Part shown: positions 11,791 through 22,870 of the stretch, piece after piece
Layout of the letters: each line of letters starts with the position of its first letter
Position numbering within the stretch: position 1 is the first letter of the stretch
Assembly (NCBI RefSeq): GCF_040869045.1
Contig: NC_090319.1
Coordinates: 306,206,998 to 306,270,997, forward strand
Source of the DNA: Eurosta solidaginis
Taxonomy: Eukaryota > Arthropoda > Insecta > Diptera > Tephritidae
Direction: 5' to 3'
Length of the DNA: 64,000 nt
Translations under genes and position numbers: made by a program
The notes under the pieces: generated by a model
What the model was told of the DNA's origin: nothing
What the model saw: the letters and a program-made list of their open reading frames with translations, nothing else
Database searches by the model: none

Positions 11791-12114
11791 TCGAAGTTTT
11801 TTCAAAATTTGCCCGAAATCCTGAATCACAAAAGGGAGTGTAGTTAAGTACGAAAATGAAAAAATGTAGTTAGGTTTTGCTCCTTTTAGAGCAGGAGATT
11901 TTCATTTTAAAAATGTAATATATAAACCAATGTTCCTTCTATAACTCATTTTATCTATGGAGCTTCACATGCACTTTATAAAAACGTGCGTTTTCTTTTT
12001 ACGAACTTATTCCTCAATGAAAATAAATGAAACACGTATTAATGTAAGCATTAGTCATGTTTCTTACTTCTTAAATGTTCTTGAATATTATAAATGTGTT
12101 AAAAGTAGCCGGAC

Positions 12115-12375
12115 TAAAATAATATAGACAAATCTGATATGTCAATCTAATTTTATATAATAAAAATGATTTCATAAATTGCATGCATTTTATACATATG
12201 CATTATATTTAAAATTTTCTCTAACTATTCGTTTTGAATAATAGGGCTAAAATAATATTGACAAATCTGATATGTCAAACTAATTTTATATAATAAATTT
12301 GATTTCATAAATTGCATGCATTTTATACATATGCATTATATTTAAAATTTTCTTTAACTATTCGTTTTGTGCTGA
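12115..12375 (+). repeat. Two-copy tandem repeat, 133-bp period
   Basis: GATTTCATAAATTGCATGCA occurs at 12168 and 12301. The two units are nearly identical from AATCTGATATGTCAA to TAACTATTCGTTTTG. AT-rich and non-coding. Confidence 0.85.
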
Positions 12376-13273
12376 CTAAATTTTGCTTATGCATAACTTC
12401 CTTTGGCTGTATAAGCTAACAATTCCAGGGGCCGTTTTCACCATCTTCGGTGAACGCTAACAAACACTTTATTTGAAAGAAATAGTTCAGTGATTCGTCA
12501 AATAAGAGTTACTTTAAAATAACGAACGTTAACAGTTCCCCTGTCACATGAGGAAAAATGAAATACAACTTATTTTATAACATGAAGATAGATAAAAAAT
12601 TTATTGGGGATTGAACTGCGACCGTTGATCTATTGTACCCTCATCAGATTGCGTCGCGTTCCAGGAGGATATGTTCCACCGTCTCACCTGATCGATCACG
12701 AAATCGACAAGAATACAAAATTATGTTTTTTATTTAGTTGAACGGCGATAGAAAATCAGTTTTTTTTCTAAAATGCAAGAAACTTCAAGAATAACGTAAG
12801 TTTTTAATTATTTATGTGTTGCTTTGAAGTTGGCGTCGTGTTGCTTATGGAAATTAAAGCCCGTGTGTTCAAAGTCAGATGTAGACGCAACGCAAGTGCC
12901 TAAACGACGCAAAAGTCACCTTAAGCGTATTTGCTTTAGGTGTTATTTATCAATATTAGTTAAAAATGTTAGATCTCCTAAAAAGTTGAACTTAGGCGTA
13001 GCTTCGGAGACGCCTTCAAAATATGGCATGCAGCTAAGATCTCTCTACACTTCAAGATTGCTTATGCTGTGCTTAATACGCGTCTATGAAGCTACGCCTC
13101 GTGTCCATCTTCTCTTAGATTATATTCCAAAAACATTTTTTTTAGCTTTAAACTTTGTTCATAATATTCATGTACATGTCTACTACTATGGCACTCGCTT
13201 GCATACTACTATTTCATTATTTAAACAAAAATTAAATTCGGAAAAATGCAACCTTATCACGTGCATTCTCAAA
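12376..13273. other. Unassigned stretch with an unexplained open frame
   Basis: An open frame runs from 12824 to 13336 (170 codons), but its end crosses into the hAT element that starts at 13274. It has no recognisable domain. The words GGCGTAGCTTCGGAGACGCC and GCGTCTATGAAGCTACGCC around 12990-13105 form an imperfect inverted repeat, so part of this is probably a MITE. I do not call a gene. Confidence 0.4.
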
Positions 13274-14208
13274 CACGGTTGCCAAACCATGTTGTCATTT
13301 AGGACCAAAATTTATCGAAAAAAGGACCAGACATAAAAAAAAGGACCAAATTTTAGTTTTATTTTATTGGTATACAAACAGTTCGGAAAGTTACTAGAGT
13401 TTCGTATTTGTTGTAAAAAGCGAAAATTGTAGGATGTTTCAGGGGTGTCCTATATAAAATTTTAATAAATAGTTCAAACTGCACAAACAAAAATAAAGTG
13501 TACCTTTAGGTATCACATTTTTAAATTTTTAGGAAAGGCTATGTTTTTCACCAATCTAACGTTGTGAACTTAGTTTTGCTTGATTGCAATGAAATAAAAT
13601 GTATAGCGCAGTTAGGTTTTAGTAAGGAACGGTTAAAAAATTTGCGTTGTGGCAAACTCAACAAATAGTAAATGAAACTAAGCAATTGTGTTAATTCTAT
13701 TTTAATAGATGCTTTGATTTTCATTCCCAGTTTAAACTTCATACCAGAGCCTAGATTCAGTAAGTGTGAGTTTTGAACTCAGACTAAAAATGAAGCGTCT
13801 TAAAAGTTTGAACTGTATAATAATTGAATACCGATCGAAATATCTAAACACTAAAACAAGTATTTTTCTGATAAGTGCGTTGTTTCATCAAAAATTAATG
13901 ACAATGTGTTTGTCCGAACATTCAAAACTTCATTTTTAATGCCTCGCCTAAATTATCTCCCAAGTGAAATGTCATTGTTGTGCTACATTTTATTGATAGA
14001 GCAATTTTCGTGGTAAGAATTCCATTGGAGTAAATTGAAAATTATATCTGGGTAATAGATTTGCGGCAATTTTTTTAGCAGTGTTTTGAATATTTGTTTC
14101 AGTGAAAAAGAAATAAAAGTACCAAAACCGTGCCGAAAAAGAACCAAAATTGAGAAAAGGGACCAGCGGACCATATAGGGTTGGAAAGGAATGGACGTGG
14201 CAACCGTG
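13274..14208. mobile_element. hAT element, CACGGTTGCCA ends (family H), copy 1
   Basis: Inverted ends CACGGTTGCCA and an 8-bp target duplication TTCTCAAA (13266-13273 and 14209-14216) define a 935-bp hAT-type element. GGACCAAAATT and GGACCAG words recur near both ends. No transposase is intact. Single ends of the same family occur at 31106 and, inverted, at 59794. Confidence 0.88.
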
Positions 14209-14710
14209 TTCTCAAATGCAAGCTTTCACATCAAATACATATACATATAAGTACTTCGACATTACGAAATACATTGTCGCGTTGTGAGGCTAAGTATTTT
14301 TGCATAGAAGCTTTTTGACCACCACAATACCACAAATTAAGTATAAAATTTCACAAAAATAATACATTTATTCGAAAAATCACACAGAATATCCGCAGTC
14401 ATTGTTTACGAATTTAGAAACAATGAGAATGGCAAATACGAACGTGTATGAAATGTAAGTCAAAACGTATATGCACATGGTTGTATTTATATGCACGAAA
14501 ATACTTTAAAATCGAATGAAATTGTTAAAATAAAGTTCAAAAATAAATGACAAAAACTTTAATATAAATAAAAAGATTCTTTTAATAACAACAAAAACGC
14601 CATATATATTCTATATATATATCAATTGGTAAGGATTAACTCACTTTAAAATTTAAGCTAAATAATCTAAAGTTTTTTTTTGAAACTAAGTCGAGAACTG
14701 TGCGTGTGAA

Positions 14711-14766
14711 TGTGCGAATTTCACCGATCAGCTGTTAGTTGCGCTACTTGGTAAAATTTACTATGG
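14711..14766 (-). repeat. hAT MITE (CATTGT family) end fragment upstream of PISD
   Basis: GATCAGCTGTTAGTTGCGCTAC and GTAAAATTTACTATG match the left end of the MITE at 46165-46561 in inverse. It lies about 240 bp upstream of the PISD start codon. Confidence 0.6.
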
Positions 14767-15004
14767 TTATATATGTCTGATGATCTATGGCAGCCATATG
14801 CAAATTGTCAACGTGAACATCTGATAAGGATAAATCTGATTTAGAATATTCGCAAAGTTTTTACAAATATAATTTTAAATTAAGTTGTTCCCAAAACAAC
14901 AATTTTCGTCGAGATATTGCTTTTTACAATTTTCGAAATTGAAGAAGCTATTATTGTGAGTCCAAGTAACTACAATACACCAGCAAGTGCACGTTCGTAA
15001 AAGG

Positions 15005-16330
15005 ATGGTGTCATATTTTGTTCCGCGTGGTCGTTTCCTTATCAAAGCAGGTAATTTAAGACAAGCGGCTCACGTAAAACAAGTTCAACAGGAACCAGGA
15101 AAATGGCCTATGTTGAGTCATTTTCGGCAGACTTTTTCAACAAAAGTGAGTCGTGGTGATGATGAAACCAAACAGCACAATTTAAAGTCTGTTGAACGCT
15201 TGAATGGCGCATTAGAAAAGTCATCTGTTAAAAAAAGTGACAAATATAATAAGCAGGATTTTATAAGTCCTAGTGTCTGGACAAAATGGACAGGATTTCT
15301 TCTGCGGTGGACACCTGTTGGTATATGCCTTTTTGGAGCTATCGAATGGCAATTGCATAAGCAAAGGTGTAAAGCCGAAAATATACCAGGTACAGCTTCC
15401 ACTTTTCAATCAAAAGTTTACTGCTCCTTACCGCTACGTATAATAAGTCGTTGCTGGGGGTGGTTAGCCGCATGTTATGTACCAATTTCCCTGCGACCAT
15501 TTATATATGGTTGGTACGCAAATATGTTCGATGTTAATTTGGAAGAAGCATTGTATCCAGATTATAAGTACTATAACAGCCTAGCCGAATTTTTCACGCG
15601 GCCACTGCGAGATGATGTACGTCCTATTGATCGAAGTGCAGCTGTTATTTCTCCAGCAGATGGACGCGTACTGCATTTCGGAACTGCCCGAAATAAAATT
15701 ATTGAAGATGTGAAAGGCGTTAACTATAGTATACAGTCCTTCTTAGGTCCTGTAACATGGCATGATCGACAACAAACAGTAAACGATAGAGCAATAGACT
15801 ATATGGATGAAGTTAGAGAACACAACGACGATTCAACCGAACTTTATCAATGTGTCATTTATTTGGCCCCTGGTGATTATCATCGTTTTCATTCTCCTAC
15901 TGAGTGGCAACCACAATTGAGACGTCATTTTGCTGGTGAACTATTATCGGTCAATCCACGCATAGCAGCCTGGTTACCCGATCTCTTTTGTCTGAATGAA
16001 CGTGCAGTGTATTTGGGTAAATGGAAATACGGCTTCTTTAGCTATGCAGCAGTTGGAGCGACCAATGTTGGATCAGTACAAATTTATATGGATGACAATC
16101 TTAAAACAAACCGTTGGTTGGGATTGAAATTGGGCGCACACGCAAATGCTCATATGTACGATGAAGTTGAAATTTCGTCTGTTAAAACTATGGATCGTGG
16201 TGAATTGTTGGGACAATTTAATATGGGAAGTACAATTGTGTTGCTCTTTGAAGCACCAAAGAATTTTAAATTCAAAATTGAACTTGGCCAGGTGATCAAA
16301 GTTGGTCAACCATTGGGCTCTTTCGACTAA
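15005..16330 (+). CDS. PISD: Mitochondrial phosphatidylserine decarboxylase proenzyme
   Basis: Converts phosphatidylserine to phosphatidylethanolamine at the inner mitochondrial membrane. From the first ATG (15005) the product has 441 residues in one exon. The frame is open upstream to a GTG at 14987, so an upstream coding exon is not excluded. The N-terminus is rich in Arg/Lys/Ser and poor in acids, like a mitochondrial presequence. A hydrophobic segment at about residues 96-114 is the membrane anchor. The PADG motif (about 217-220), DYHRFHSP (about 292-299) and the C-terminal NMGST motif follow. Family proenzymes cut themselves at Gly-Ser to make the pyruvoyl cofactor; that serine is residue 409, codon 16229-16231. 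All expected motifs are present without a break. The Drosophila orthologue is, to my memory, CG5991. Confidence 0.95.
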   Translation: MVSYFVPRGRFLIKAGNLRQAAHVKQVQQEPGKWPMLSHFRQTFSTKVSRGDDETKQHNLKSVERLNGALEKSSVKKSDKYNKQDFISPSVWTKWTGFLLRWTPVGICLFGAIEWQLHKQRCKAENIPGTASTFQSKVYCSLPLRIISRCWGWLAACYVPISLRPFIYGWYANMFDVNLEEALYPDYKYYNSLAEFFTRPLRDDVRPIDRSAAVISPADGRVLHFGTARNKIIEDVKGVNYSIQSFLGPVTWHDRQQTVNDRAIDYMDEVREHNDDSTELYQCVIYLAPGDYHRFHSPTEWQPQLRRHFAGELLSVNPRIAAWLPDLFCLNERAVYLGKWKYGFFSYAAVGATNVGSVQIYMDDNLKTNRWLGLKLGAHANAHMYDEVEISSVKTMDRGELLGQFNMGSTIVLLFEAPKNFKFKIELGQVIKVGQPLGSFD

Positions 16331-16656
16331 AGTAAATAATATAACCACTTAGAATAGTGGGTTTTCTTGTTTGTAGAGTCACTCAAAGTGACGCGAAAGT
16401 ATGCATGCACAAGTTACAAGCTTATATAATGATTGTGACATCAATGAGAATGTTTGTAAAAATGTATGCACCAATGTTGGATTGGCAGCAGCATACATTT
16501 GCTGGAACATTTTAAAGTTGATTGTATATACATAAATATTTAGTTATATTCATCTTTTTGTTTTCTTATCATTATTTGTAATATTTTTCTTATTAGGTCT
16601 GTTTATAACCAAAGAAAGATATATGTAAAGCCAACCTAGAAAACGACAGCAGCGAA

Positions 16657-16694
<38 letters not shown>

Positions 16695-17780
16695 GCGGTG
16701 GCAAATTTCGCCCGTTCAACTCTTCTTATATTTGATGTTTTAGAAAAAACTTCTATGAAGTTTGTAACTGAAACTGCGCAAATCAATCTCAAAAACATTT
16801 TACGAAAATTTGGAATTTTTTATTCGAAAATCGCTCAATAGTCGAACAAAGTACAAATTATAGTTTTATATTTTTTCCGCAGGTTCTTGAATCTCCTCCA
16901 TACAAGGTGTGAACTTTCTCTGCATGGATAAAAATCTAAACACTCATTGTGAAAAATAAATGAGAATTTGGAAAGACCCATAACTTGTGCTTTGTTATAC
17001 TAAAACTGATTAGTTTACAAAACTGCATAGGTACTCAAAAAAATTCAGAGAAACCCCTTAATAAACAGCTAAAATGTGCTCTATTTTTAAATTTTTTCGA
17101 AAATAAAATAAAACAGATAAAATAAAATAAATAAAAATAAAAACAGATTTTAATCGACGAGATTTGATTCAAATTTGCCACTGCTATTTTCCTGTTGAAT
17201 ATTTGCAAGGTTGTGAGCAATTGTATGATTTTCTTATTACTTTTTTTTCGTTCATTTATGTATGTATTTGTTATACTAAGATGCTTGAATTTATTCTTGT
17301 CAAGTAAGCCCAGCTTATTGGTCTTTCCTTAAATTAGCGTTTACGTTTTGCAGATGTATATAAAAATAGGGTTTTGCACTTCAAAGCACGGGGTTAAAAA
17401 TAATATGTAAAATTTTTTTTGTAAAATGGTCAAAAATTCTAAATCTAATTAGTACGAGTGGTCACTTATACATATATATATCATTAGTCCTATTCTTCAT
17501 TTCGCAGCTGTTGTGATTAGAAAATGGATACGGCCCAGAATTTTAAAACTCTGAAGTATCAAACCCAAATTAGGGAGTTTGAAAATATTAGGCAAAATAA
17601 ACAAAATCGAATCCGAAACTATCAAAAAATGCAGATTATCAAAAAAAAAAAAAAATAATAAATTAGGCATTTTCAATTACAATGGGACAGATACGCATAA
17701 AACTATTAACCATCACTTGATATTTAGATATACATAATTTTTAAGTGATTACTATCAGAAATTGTTTTAACTACCTTTAA
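16331..17780. other. AT-rich spacer with A35 tract
   Basis: No gene seen. Positions 16658-16692 are 35 consecutive A. The region after it is AT-rich and includes (AAAT)-type simple repeats near 17100-17140. Confidence 0.6.
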
Positions 17781-17784
17781 GGCC

Positions 17785-18750
17785 CCATACACACACAGAG
17801 TATATTAACTTTGATTGGATAACTGTTGGTTGTACAGGTATAAAGGAATCGAGATAGATATAGATTTCCATATATCAAAATCATCAGTGTCGAAAAAAAA
17901 AATTTGATTTAGCCATGTCCGTCCGTCCGTCTGTCCGTTAATACGATAACTTGAGTAAATATTGAGATATCTTCACCAAATTTGGTACACTGGCTTATCT
18001 GGACTCAGAATAGATTGGTATTGAAAATGAGGGAAATCGGATGATGACCACACCCACTTTATATATATATAACATTTTGGAAACACACAAAAAACCTGAT
18101 TATTTAGTAAATAATACACCTAGAATTTGACGTGTGGACTGATATTGAGACTCTTGATAAAAATTTGATTTTTTTTTTAAATGGGCGTGGCACCGCCCAC
18201 TTGTGATAAAATCAATTTTACAAATATTAATAATCATAAATCAAAAAGCGTTAAACCTATCGTAACCAAATTCGGCAGAGACATTTCCTTTACTATAAGG
18301 AATTTTTTGAAGAAAAATTATCGAAATCGGTTAAGGACCACGCCCACTTTTAAATAAAAGATTTTTAAAAGGGTTGTGGACGAAAAAAATAAGCTATATC
18401 CTTACAAAAAACAGCTTTATATCAATGGTATTCACTTTCCCAAGTGTATTTATAACAATAAATAGGAAAAACTTCAAATTAAAAAAAAAAAATGGGCGTG
18501 GCACCGCACCTTTTATGACTAAGCAATTTACTATGTTTCGGGAGCCATAACTCGAAGAAAAAAGCTTTGTATCAATAGAATTTTACTTATCAAGTGTTAT
18601 TGTAAGAGGGAATGGGGAGATATTTTTTAAACGGGCGGTGCCACGTGTTACGTAGAAAAGTAATTTATCTGAAATGAACTGTCCAATTGAAGTTCACGCT
18701 GAGTATATAATGTTCGGTTGCACCCGAACTTAGACACCTTTACTTCTTTT
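17785..18750 (+). repeat. Dispersed repeat family R, nearly complete copy
   Basis: It begins near GAGTATATTAACTTTGATTGG, passes through CATGTCCGTCCGTCC, several GGGCGTGGCACCGC blocks, and ends GTTCGGTTGCACCCGAACTTAGA. The same order occurs at 53965-54715 with its end at 58755-58910. No protein frame. The family ends suggest a large non-autonomous DNA transposon. Confidence 0.65.
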
Positions 18751-19149
18751 TTTTTTAAGAAAAAGTGATAAAAAATAAAAGCAACAGCAGCAAAAAAAAA
18801 ATATATATATAGATACCTATATCCTATTTTTTTAATTAGAAGATAAATAGGAGAGCAAGGAAACCCTATATAAAAAACTAAAAATCTATCTTAAAAAAAA
18901 GTGAAATGTTGATTTTGTCAGATCTGCATTTGGAATGCAATTTGATTGAATAATTGATTTTAAAAACTCCGAAATTTAGGTGAAAATGGCACTGCGTTTA
19001 GGCTAAATCGTTTGTTTTAATTACACCTGCTAAGTTATTATTTTTTATTATAACATAACCTGTGTATTGCAATTATTAACTGAAAATATTTAATAAAAAG
19101 CTGTTGATTTTTCAAGCATTTAATTGAGATATAGCTCTTGGAGTGTTAA

Positions 19150-19345
19150 TTAATTATACTCAGATGAGCAGAGTATCTTAATTTTGTTCGCATAACGGTA
19201 CCCCTTAACGGTATAAACTCATCGAGATATAGACTTCTATATATCAAAATGATCTGGGCGGAAAAAGAAATTCCTTTAGCCATGTCCGTCCGTCCATCTG
19301 TCCGTAAACATGATGCCTTGAGTAAATGTCTAGGTATCTGGATGC
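19150..19345 (+). repeat. Dispersed repeat family R, end fragment
   Basis: TATACTCAGATGAGCAGAGTAT, GTTCGCATAACGGTA, CATATATCAAAATGATCTGGGCGGAAAAA and CATGTCCGTCCGTCC match 58590-58740 in inverse. The preceding stretch, 18751-19149, is AT-rich with nothing recognised. Confidence 0.6.
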
Positions 19346-19539
19346 AATTTGGTATGTAAGTTCCTGGGCACTCATCTCATATCGCTATTTAAAGTGATGA
19401 AACTTGGTAGGTGCCAAGATGCCTCGTGTTCCAATGTAACATGAACCAGATACGGATAGAGATTTAACATCCAAATGCAAAAACAATGTGAACTATATCC
19501 GTATCTGGTTCATGTGTCATTGGAACACGAGGGTTGTGT

Positions 19540-20385
19540 TTATAAATATGATGAAACTTCAGACTTGCTAATTCAAGTTTATTTCACCTTGACCATTCAC
19601 ACACAAAATTTCGCGAAATTTGCTTGCTTATATATTTTGTGTCGTATTCATTTGTTATATTGCAGTTATTGCTTGCGAAAAATGCTAGAAAAGTTACCGA
19701 CCAGTAGGAAAAATAATTTCACTTGCAAAATGTGCCGGCACCCTTAGCCAAAGCAAATGAAAATTCTTATCATTGTGAATGATAACTAAGTGTCATGGCG
19801 CAACGATACAAGGTGGCAGCATGGAACAGCTGATTATAAACTTTTTTTATATGATTTGATACATCAACTTCCGGCGCAGTGCGATTTTGACATTTGTCCA
19901 TCGAATTTACAAAAACAAAGTACATGGAACTTTTATTTATGTTTGTAGGTATGTCACCATGCTGCCACCTTGTATCATTCCGCTATGCTAAGTGTAATAT
20001 CTTATCTGTCAACTGCCTGACAGGATGTTCAATATGGCTACTTTTTAGCGTTTTGACAGGGTGTTCAATATGGCGGCGCCTATCCTCAGCGGTTGATAGA
20101 AGGAGATACAGAATGAGACAGCGATAGTCAATTACAAATCATGTGATCCAATCACTTTGGAATTTTGACGTCTATGCAGAAGATATCACACTTTGTTATC
20201 ATTCACAATGATTCTTATCCTTTGCTTGTAACAAAAGTTGGGAGTTGGCCACCTTTCCATGTCAGATGGCGCCAGTGTCGCTCAATCTACCGTTCTACAT
20301 AAAAATACGTGCAATCTACTCATAATGTATAAGATTGAGTATATCGCATCTATATGAAAAACTGTTTATGTGACGGGCTTTAAAC
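19540..20385. mobile_element. Foldback family D, second copy, hit by MITE E
   Basis: Left part 19540-19793 matches 9590-9790 of the first copy. The right part ends ATGAAAAACTGTTTATGTGACGGGC at 20385. Inside, AATTCTTATCATTGTGAATGATAA and its inverse near 20195-20225 face each other. The hAT MITE E copy 2 (19794-19987) inserted in the left portion. Confidence 0.6.
19794..19987 (+). mobile_element. hAT-type MITE family E, copy 2
   Basis: 194 bp, with the same inverted ends as copies 1 and 3. Perfect 8-bp target duplication CTAAGTGT at 19786-19793 and 19988-19995. Confidence 0.9.
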
Positions 20386-20488
20386 GCGTTGAACGAATGA
20401 AGTGGATAAAAAATATTAACGGTGCGTTCAGAAAATGTTTCTGCGTGTTCGTGTGATCTTATCATATCCCTTTAACCGATTTAAAGGG

Positions 20489-20873
20489 CCAATTAAACTT
20501 CCTTAACCCTAACGCCATAGTCGTAACCATACCCATATCCATATCCATCTCCAATGTGATCGATTAATGGTGCCTTAACCTAAAAATCGTGAAAATTTCA
20601 TAAAACGCAAAAAATTACAAAAATGTATCGCAAAAAATCAGTCTCTTGGTCAAAACGTATCCAATAACAATGAATAAAATATACAAAAATTTATTAAATT
20701 CACCAACTCAAATATTTTTAGTTTATGGATATGGCGAGAAACCAAAGACCAATTAGTGGGCTATGGTATGGTTATGGCGTTAGCGTTATTGTATGGCACC
20801 ATTAATCGATTACATTGATTTCCATAAGGTAGGTTCGATCAGCTGTTTTATCTGATTCTGGATAAGTCACCAT
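20489..20873 (+). repeat. Repeat family B, copy 2
   Basis: Colinear with 6888-7312 over its whole length. Its right end runs directly into the PIF/Harbinger-type MITE that starts at 20876, which appears to have inserted into it: the family B end TTTAATTGG reappears beyond the MITE at about 21088. Confidence 0.65.
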
Positions 20874-20875
20874 TA

Positions 20876-21087
20876 AGCTGGAGTCATTGGTGCCGTATGT
20901 CGTATCGCTGTATCCGTATCCCTAACGTAATCAGCTGGTTGTCGTTACGACGGTAAACCAAACCCCAATTGGTTGGATACGATACGGTTACGACCTTAGC
21001 GGCACCAATAATCGATTGCATTGCTTCTCATAGGGTTGGTCGAATCAGCTGTTAAAAGGTTACCGATAAAGCACCAATGTCTCCACC
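20876..21087 (+). mobile_element. PIF/Harbinger-type MITE family C, copy 1
   Basis: Starts AGCTGGAGTCATTGGTGCC after TTA and ends GCACCAATGTCTCCACC. The body holds TCGTTACGACGGTAAACC and CGGCACCAATAATCGATTG. Related to copies at 21103-21385 and 49253-49477. The right flank has TTT instead of TTA, so the end is slightly eroded. Confidence 0.65.
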
Positions 21088-21102
21088 TTTAATTGGACTT
21101 TA

Positions 21103-21385
21103 GGCCGGAGTCATTGGTGCCGTATGTTGTATCGCTGTATCCGTATCCCTAACGTAATCAGCTGTTTATTGTTACGACGGTACACCAAAACCCAATTGGT
21201 TGGCCACGATACGGTTACAACCTTAGCGGCACCAATAATCGATTACATTGATTCTCATAAGGTTGGTCGAATCCGCTGTTAAAAGGTTACCGATACGGTT
21301 ACCGATAAAGTACCAATGTCTATTGTAATGTTACGTTAGGGATATGGATACAGCGATACGACATACGGCACCAATGGCTCCAGCT
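21103..21385 (+). mobile_element. PIF/Harbinger-type MITE family C, copy 2
   Basis: 283 bp. Terminal inverted repeats of about 60 bp run from GGCCGGAGTCATTGGTGCC and its inverse GGCACCAATGGCTCCAGCT. TTA target duplications sit at 21100-21102 and 21386-21388, as expected of PIF/Harbinger. It ends 159 bp upstream of the rhodanese ATG, so it could influence that promoter. Confidence 0.75.
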
Positions 21386-21544
21386 TTAAGCGGGCCAAAC
21401 AAACGGAACGGATCTATCGACTATGAAATTTTCAATTTATCGATACCGCTGCCAATAGTTTTCCATCATCAATAAGAAAATTATTCGCTCGGTTGTTTTT
21501 AAGGTACGTAAAGGCAATTTTGATTTAGGTGTATAATTTCATTT

Positions 21545-22195
21545 ATGTTTACATCGATTACAGAAATAATGTTTTCTAAAGTTGGCCGCTTAGCAACATT
21601 CTTCAGCACGAGATATGTAAATGTCTGCGGTATGCAAAATTTCTATTTAAATTTTTATTTATTTTGTATCAATTTGTTGATTTTTACAGATATAACGGTG
21701 CATCGAAATGTGACAATATTTTCCAAAAATGTATGCAAAATAACTGATGCAAGGCAAATAAGTATGATTTACCCAATGAATTGTTCTTCATGGAAGAGGA
21801 AGATACAAAGTATACGCACACTTAGCGCACAAAAACGTGAAACGACGATATCAAGTGTCGATTACAATGATATAAAAGAATTACCCAAGCACCCAGAAAA
21901 ATTGTTAATAGATGTTCGTGAGCCACAAGAACTCAAAGACACTGGTACTATCCCAACAAGCATAAACATTCCTTTAGAATCTGTATTGCAAGTACTAGCA
22001 GAAGATGTGAGGCCACAAATTTTCCAGGCTAAGTACGGACGGAGGAAGCCAACTTACGATGACGAGCTAATTTTCACGTGCAAATCAGGAAAGCGTGCCC
22101 ATAAAGCTGCAGAAATAGCAAGGGCAATGGGATTCACAAACCTGAAATACTATGCTGGATCCTGGGATGACTGGGTTCAACATGAAAGTAAATAA
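21545..22195 (+). CDS. Single-domain rhodanese-family sulfurtransferase
   Basis: Rhodanese enzymes carry sulfur as a persulfide on an active-site cysteine. The 216-codon frame has one C-terminal rhodanese domain (about residues 103-213): LIDVREPQEL, INIPL, then the active loop Cys179-Lys-Ser-Gly-Lys-Arg184, and a GSWDDW end. It resembles small fly proteins of the CG12279/Hsp67Bb type and human TSTD3. The N-terminal extension is basic and hydroxylated, like a mitochondrial signal. Positions 21630-21689 look like a 60-nt intron (GTATGC to TTTTTACAG), whose length is a multiple of three and which contains no stop. Spliced, the product has 196 residues. The start could be 21545 or the next ATG at 21569. 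Confidence 0.85.
   Translation: MFTSITEIMFSKVGRLATFFSTRYVNVCGMQNFYLNFYLFCINLLIFTDITVHRNVTIFSKNVCKITDARQISMIYPMNCSSWKRKIQSIRTLSAQKRETTISSVDYNDIKELPKHPEKLLIDVREPQELKDTGTIPTSINIPLESVLQVLAEDVRPQIFQAKYGRRKPTYDDELIFTCKSGKRAHKAAEIARAMGFTNLKYYAGSWDDWVQHESK
21630..21689 (+). other. Probable 60-nt in-frame intron of the rhodanese gene
   Basis: The donor reads GCG|GTATGC, a pyrimidine-rich tract follows, and the acceptor is TTTTTACAG|AT. Unspliced it would encode a 20-residue hydrophobic block rich in Phe, Leu and Asn that fits no rhodanese and could be mistaken for a membrane segment. Confidence 0.65.
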
Positions 22196-22249
22196 TGTGT
22201 TTAGTATGTAAATGCATAGGTTACACAAAAAATGCTTTTCGAGAAAATA

Positions 22250-22870
22250 TAGCTAATGTACCTAGAGATATATATGAAATGCACGGTAATTCTATAGACA
22301 GCATGAAACTCTTAATACACATCCAAACATATCAGAAGGGGTGTCAAAAGATGCGTTTTGGACTCACGAGACGCGAACCCGAAAACAGAAATTAAACAAT
22401 TTGCGTCTGTGAAGAGATATTTACAAAACAAATTCAAACTTTTCATGTAGTTGTAATGTTGTACACTGGAAAAACTTTTGTATACAAAGGGATTTTTTAC
22501 GGATTTAATTTTGATCCCACCCTATTTGGCGGCCCGGGGCAGAATTGCGAATCCAAAAAGGGAAACTAACAATGTTGCATCTGTGAAGAGACATTTGCAA
22601 AAGAAATTTAAATTTTAAGTAAGAGCCTAGAACAGGAGTCGACTGTTAATACGCGTCCAAAAATTACGACAGAGGTGTCAAAAGACGCGTATTGACCTCG
22701 AGAGCAATAATCCGAAGGCGAAAAATAAAAATTTTATATATATCTGGAGATATTTGCAGTAGAAATAGGCGATATTTATGTGGTTGTAATGTTGTTTTGC
22801 ACTGAAAAAAATTTTGTGTACAAAACGATTTTGCATCAAGAATATATAACTTAGAAAGTTCTTGCTAGCT
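22250..22870. repeat. Dispersed repeat family G, two degenerate copies
   Basis: GGTGTCAAAAGATGCG and CACTGGAAAAACTTTTGT (22336-22480), then GTCGACTGTTAATACGCG, GGTGTCAAAAGACGCG and CACTGAAAAAAATTTTGTG (22635-22820) repeat in the same order. Compare 25040-25470 and 3940-4030. Non-coding. Confidence 0.55.

Noticed and set aside
12824..13336. 170-codon open frame as a host gene
   Set aside because: No recognisable domain, it overlaps the left end of a hAT element, and it contains an inverted repeat typical of a MITE.
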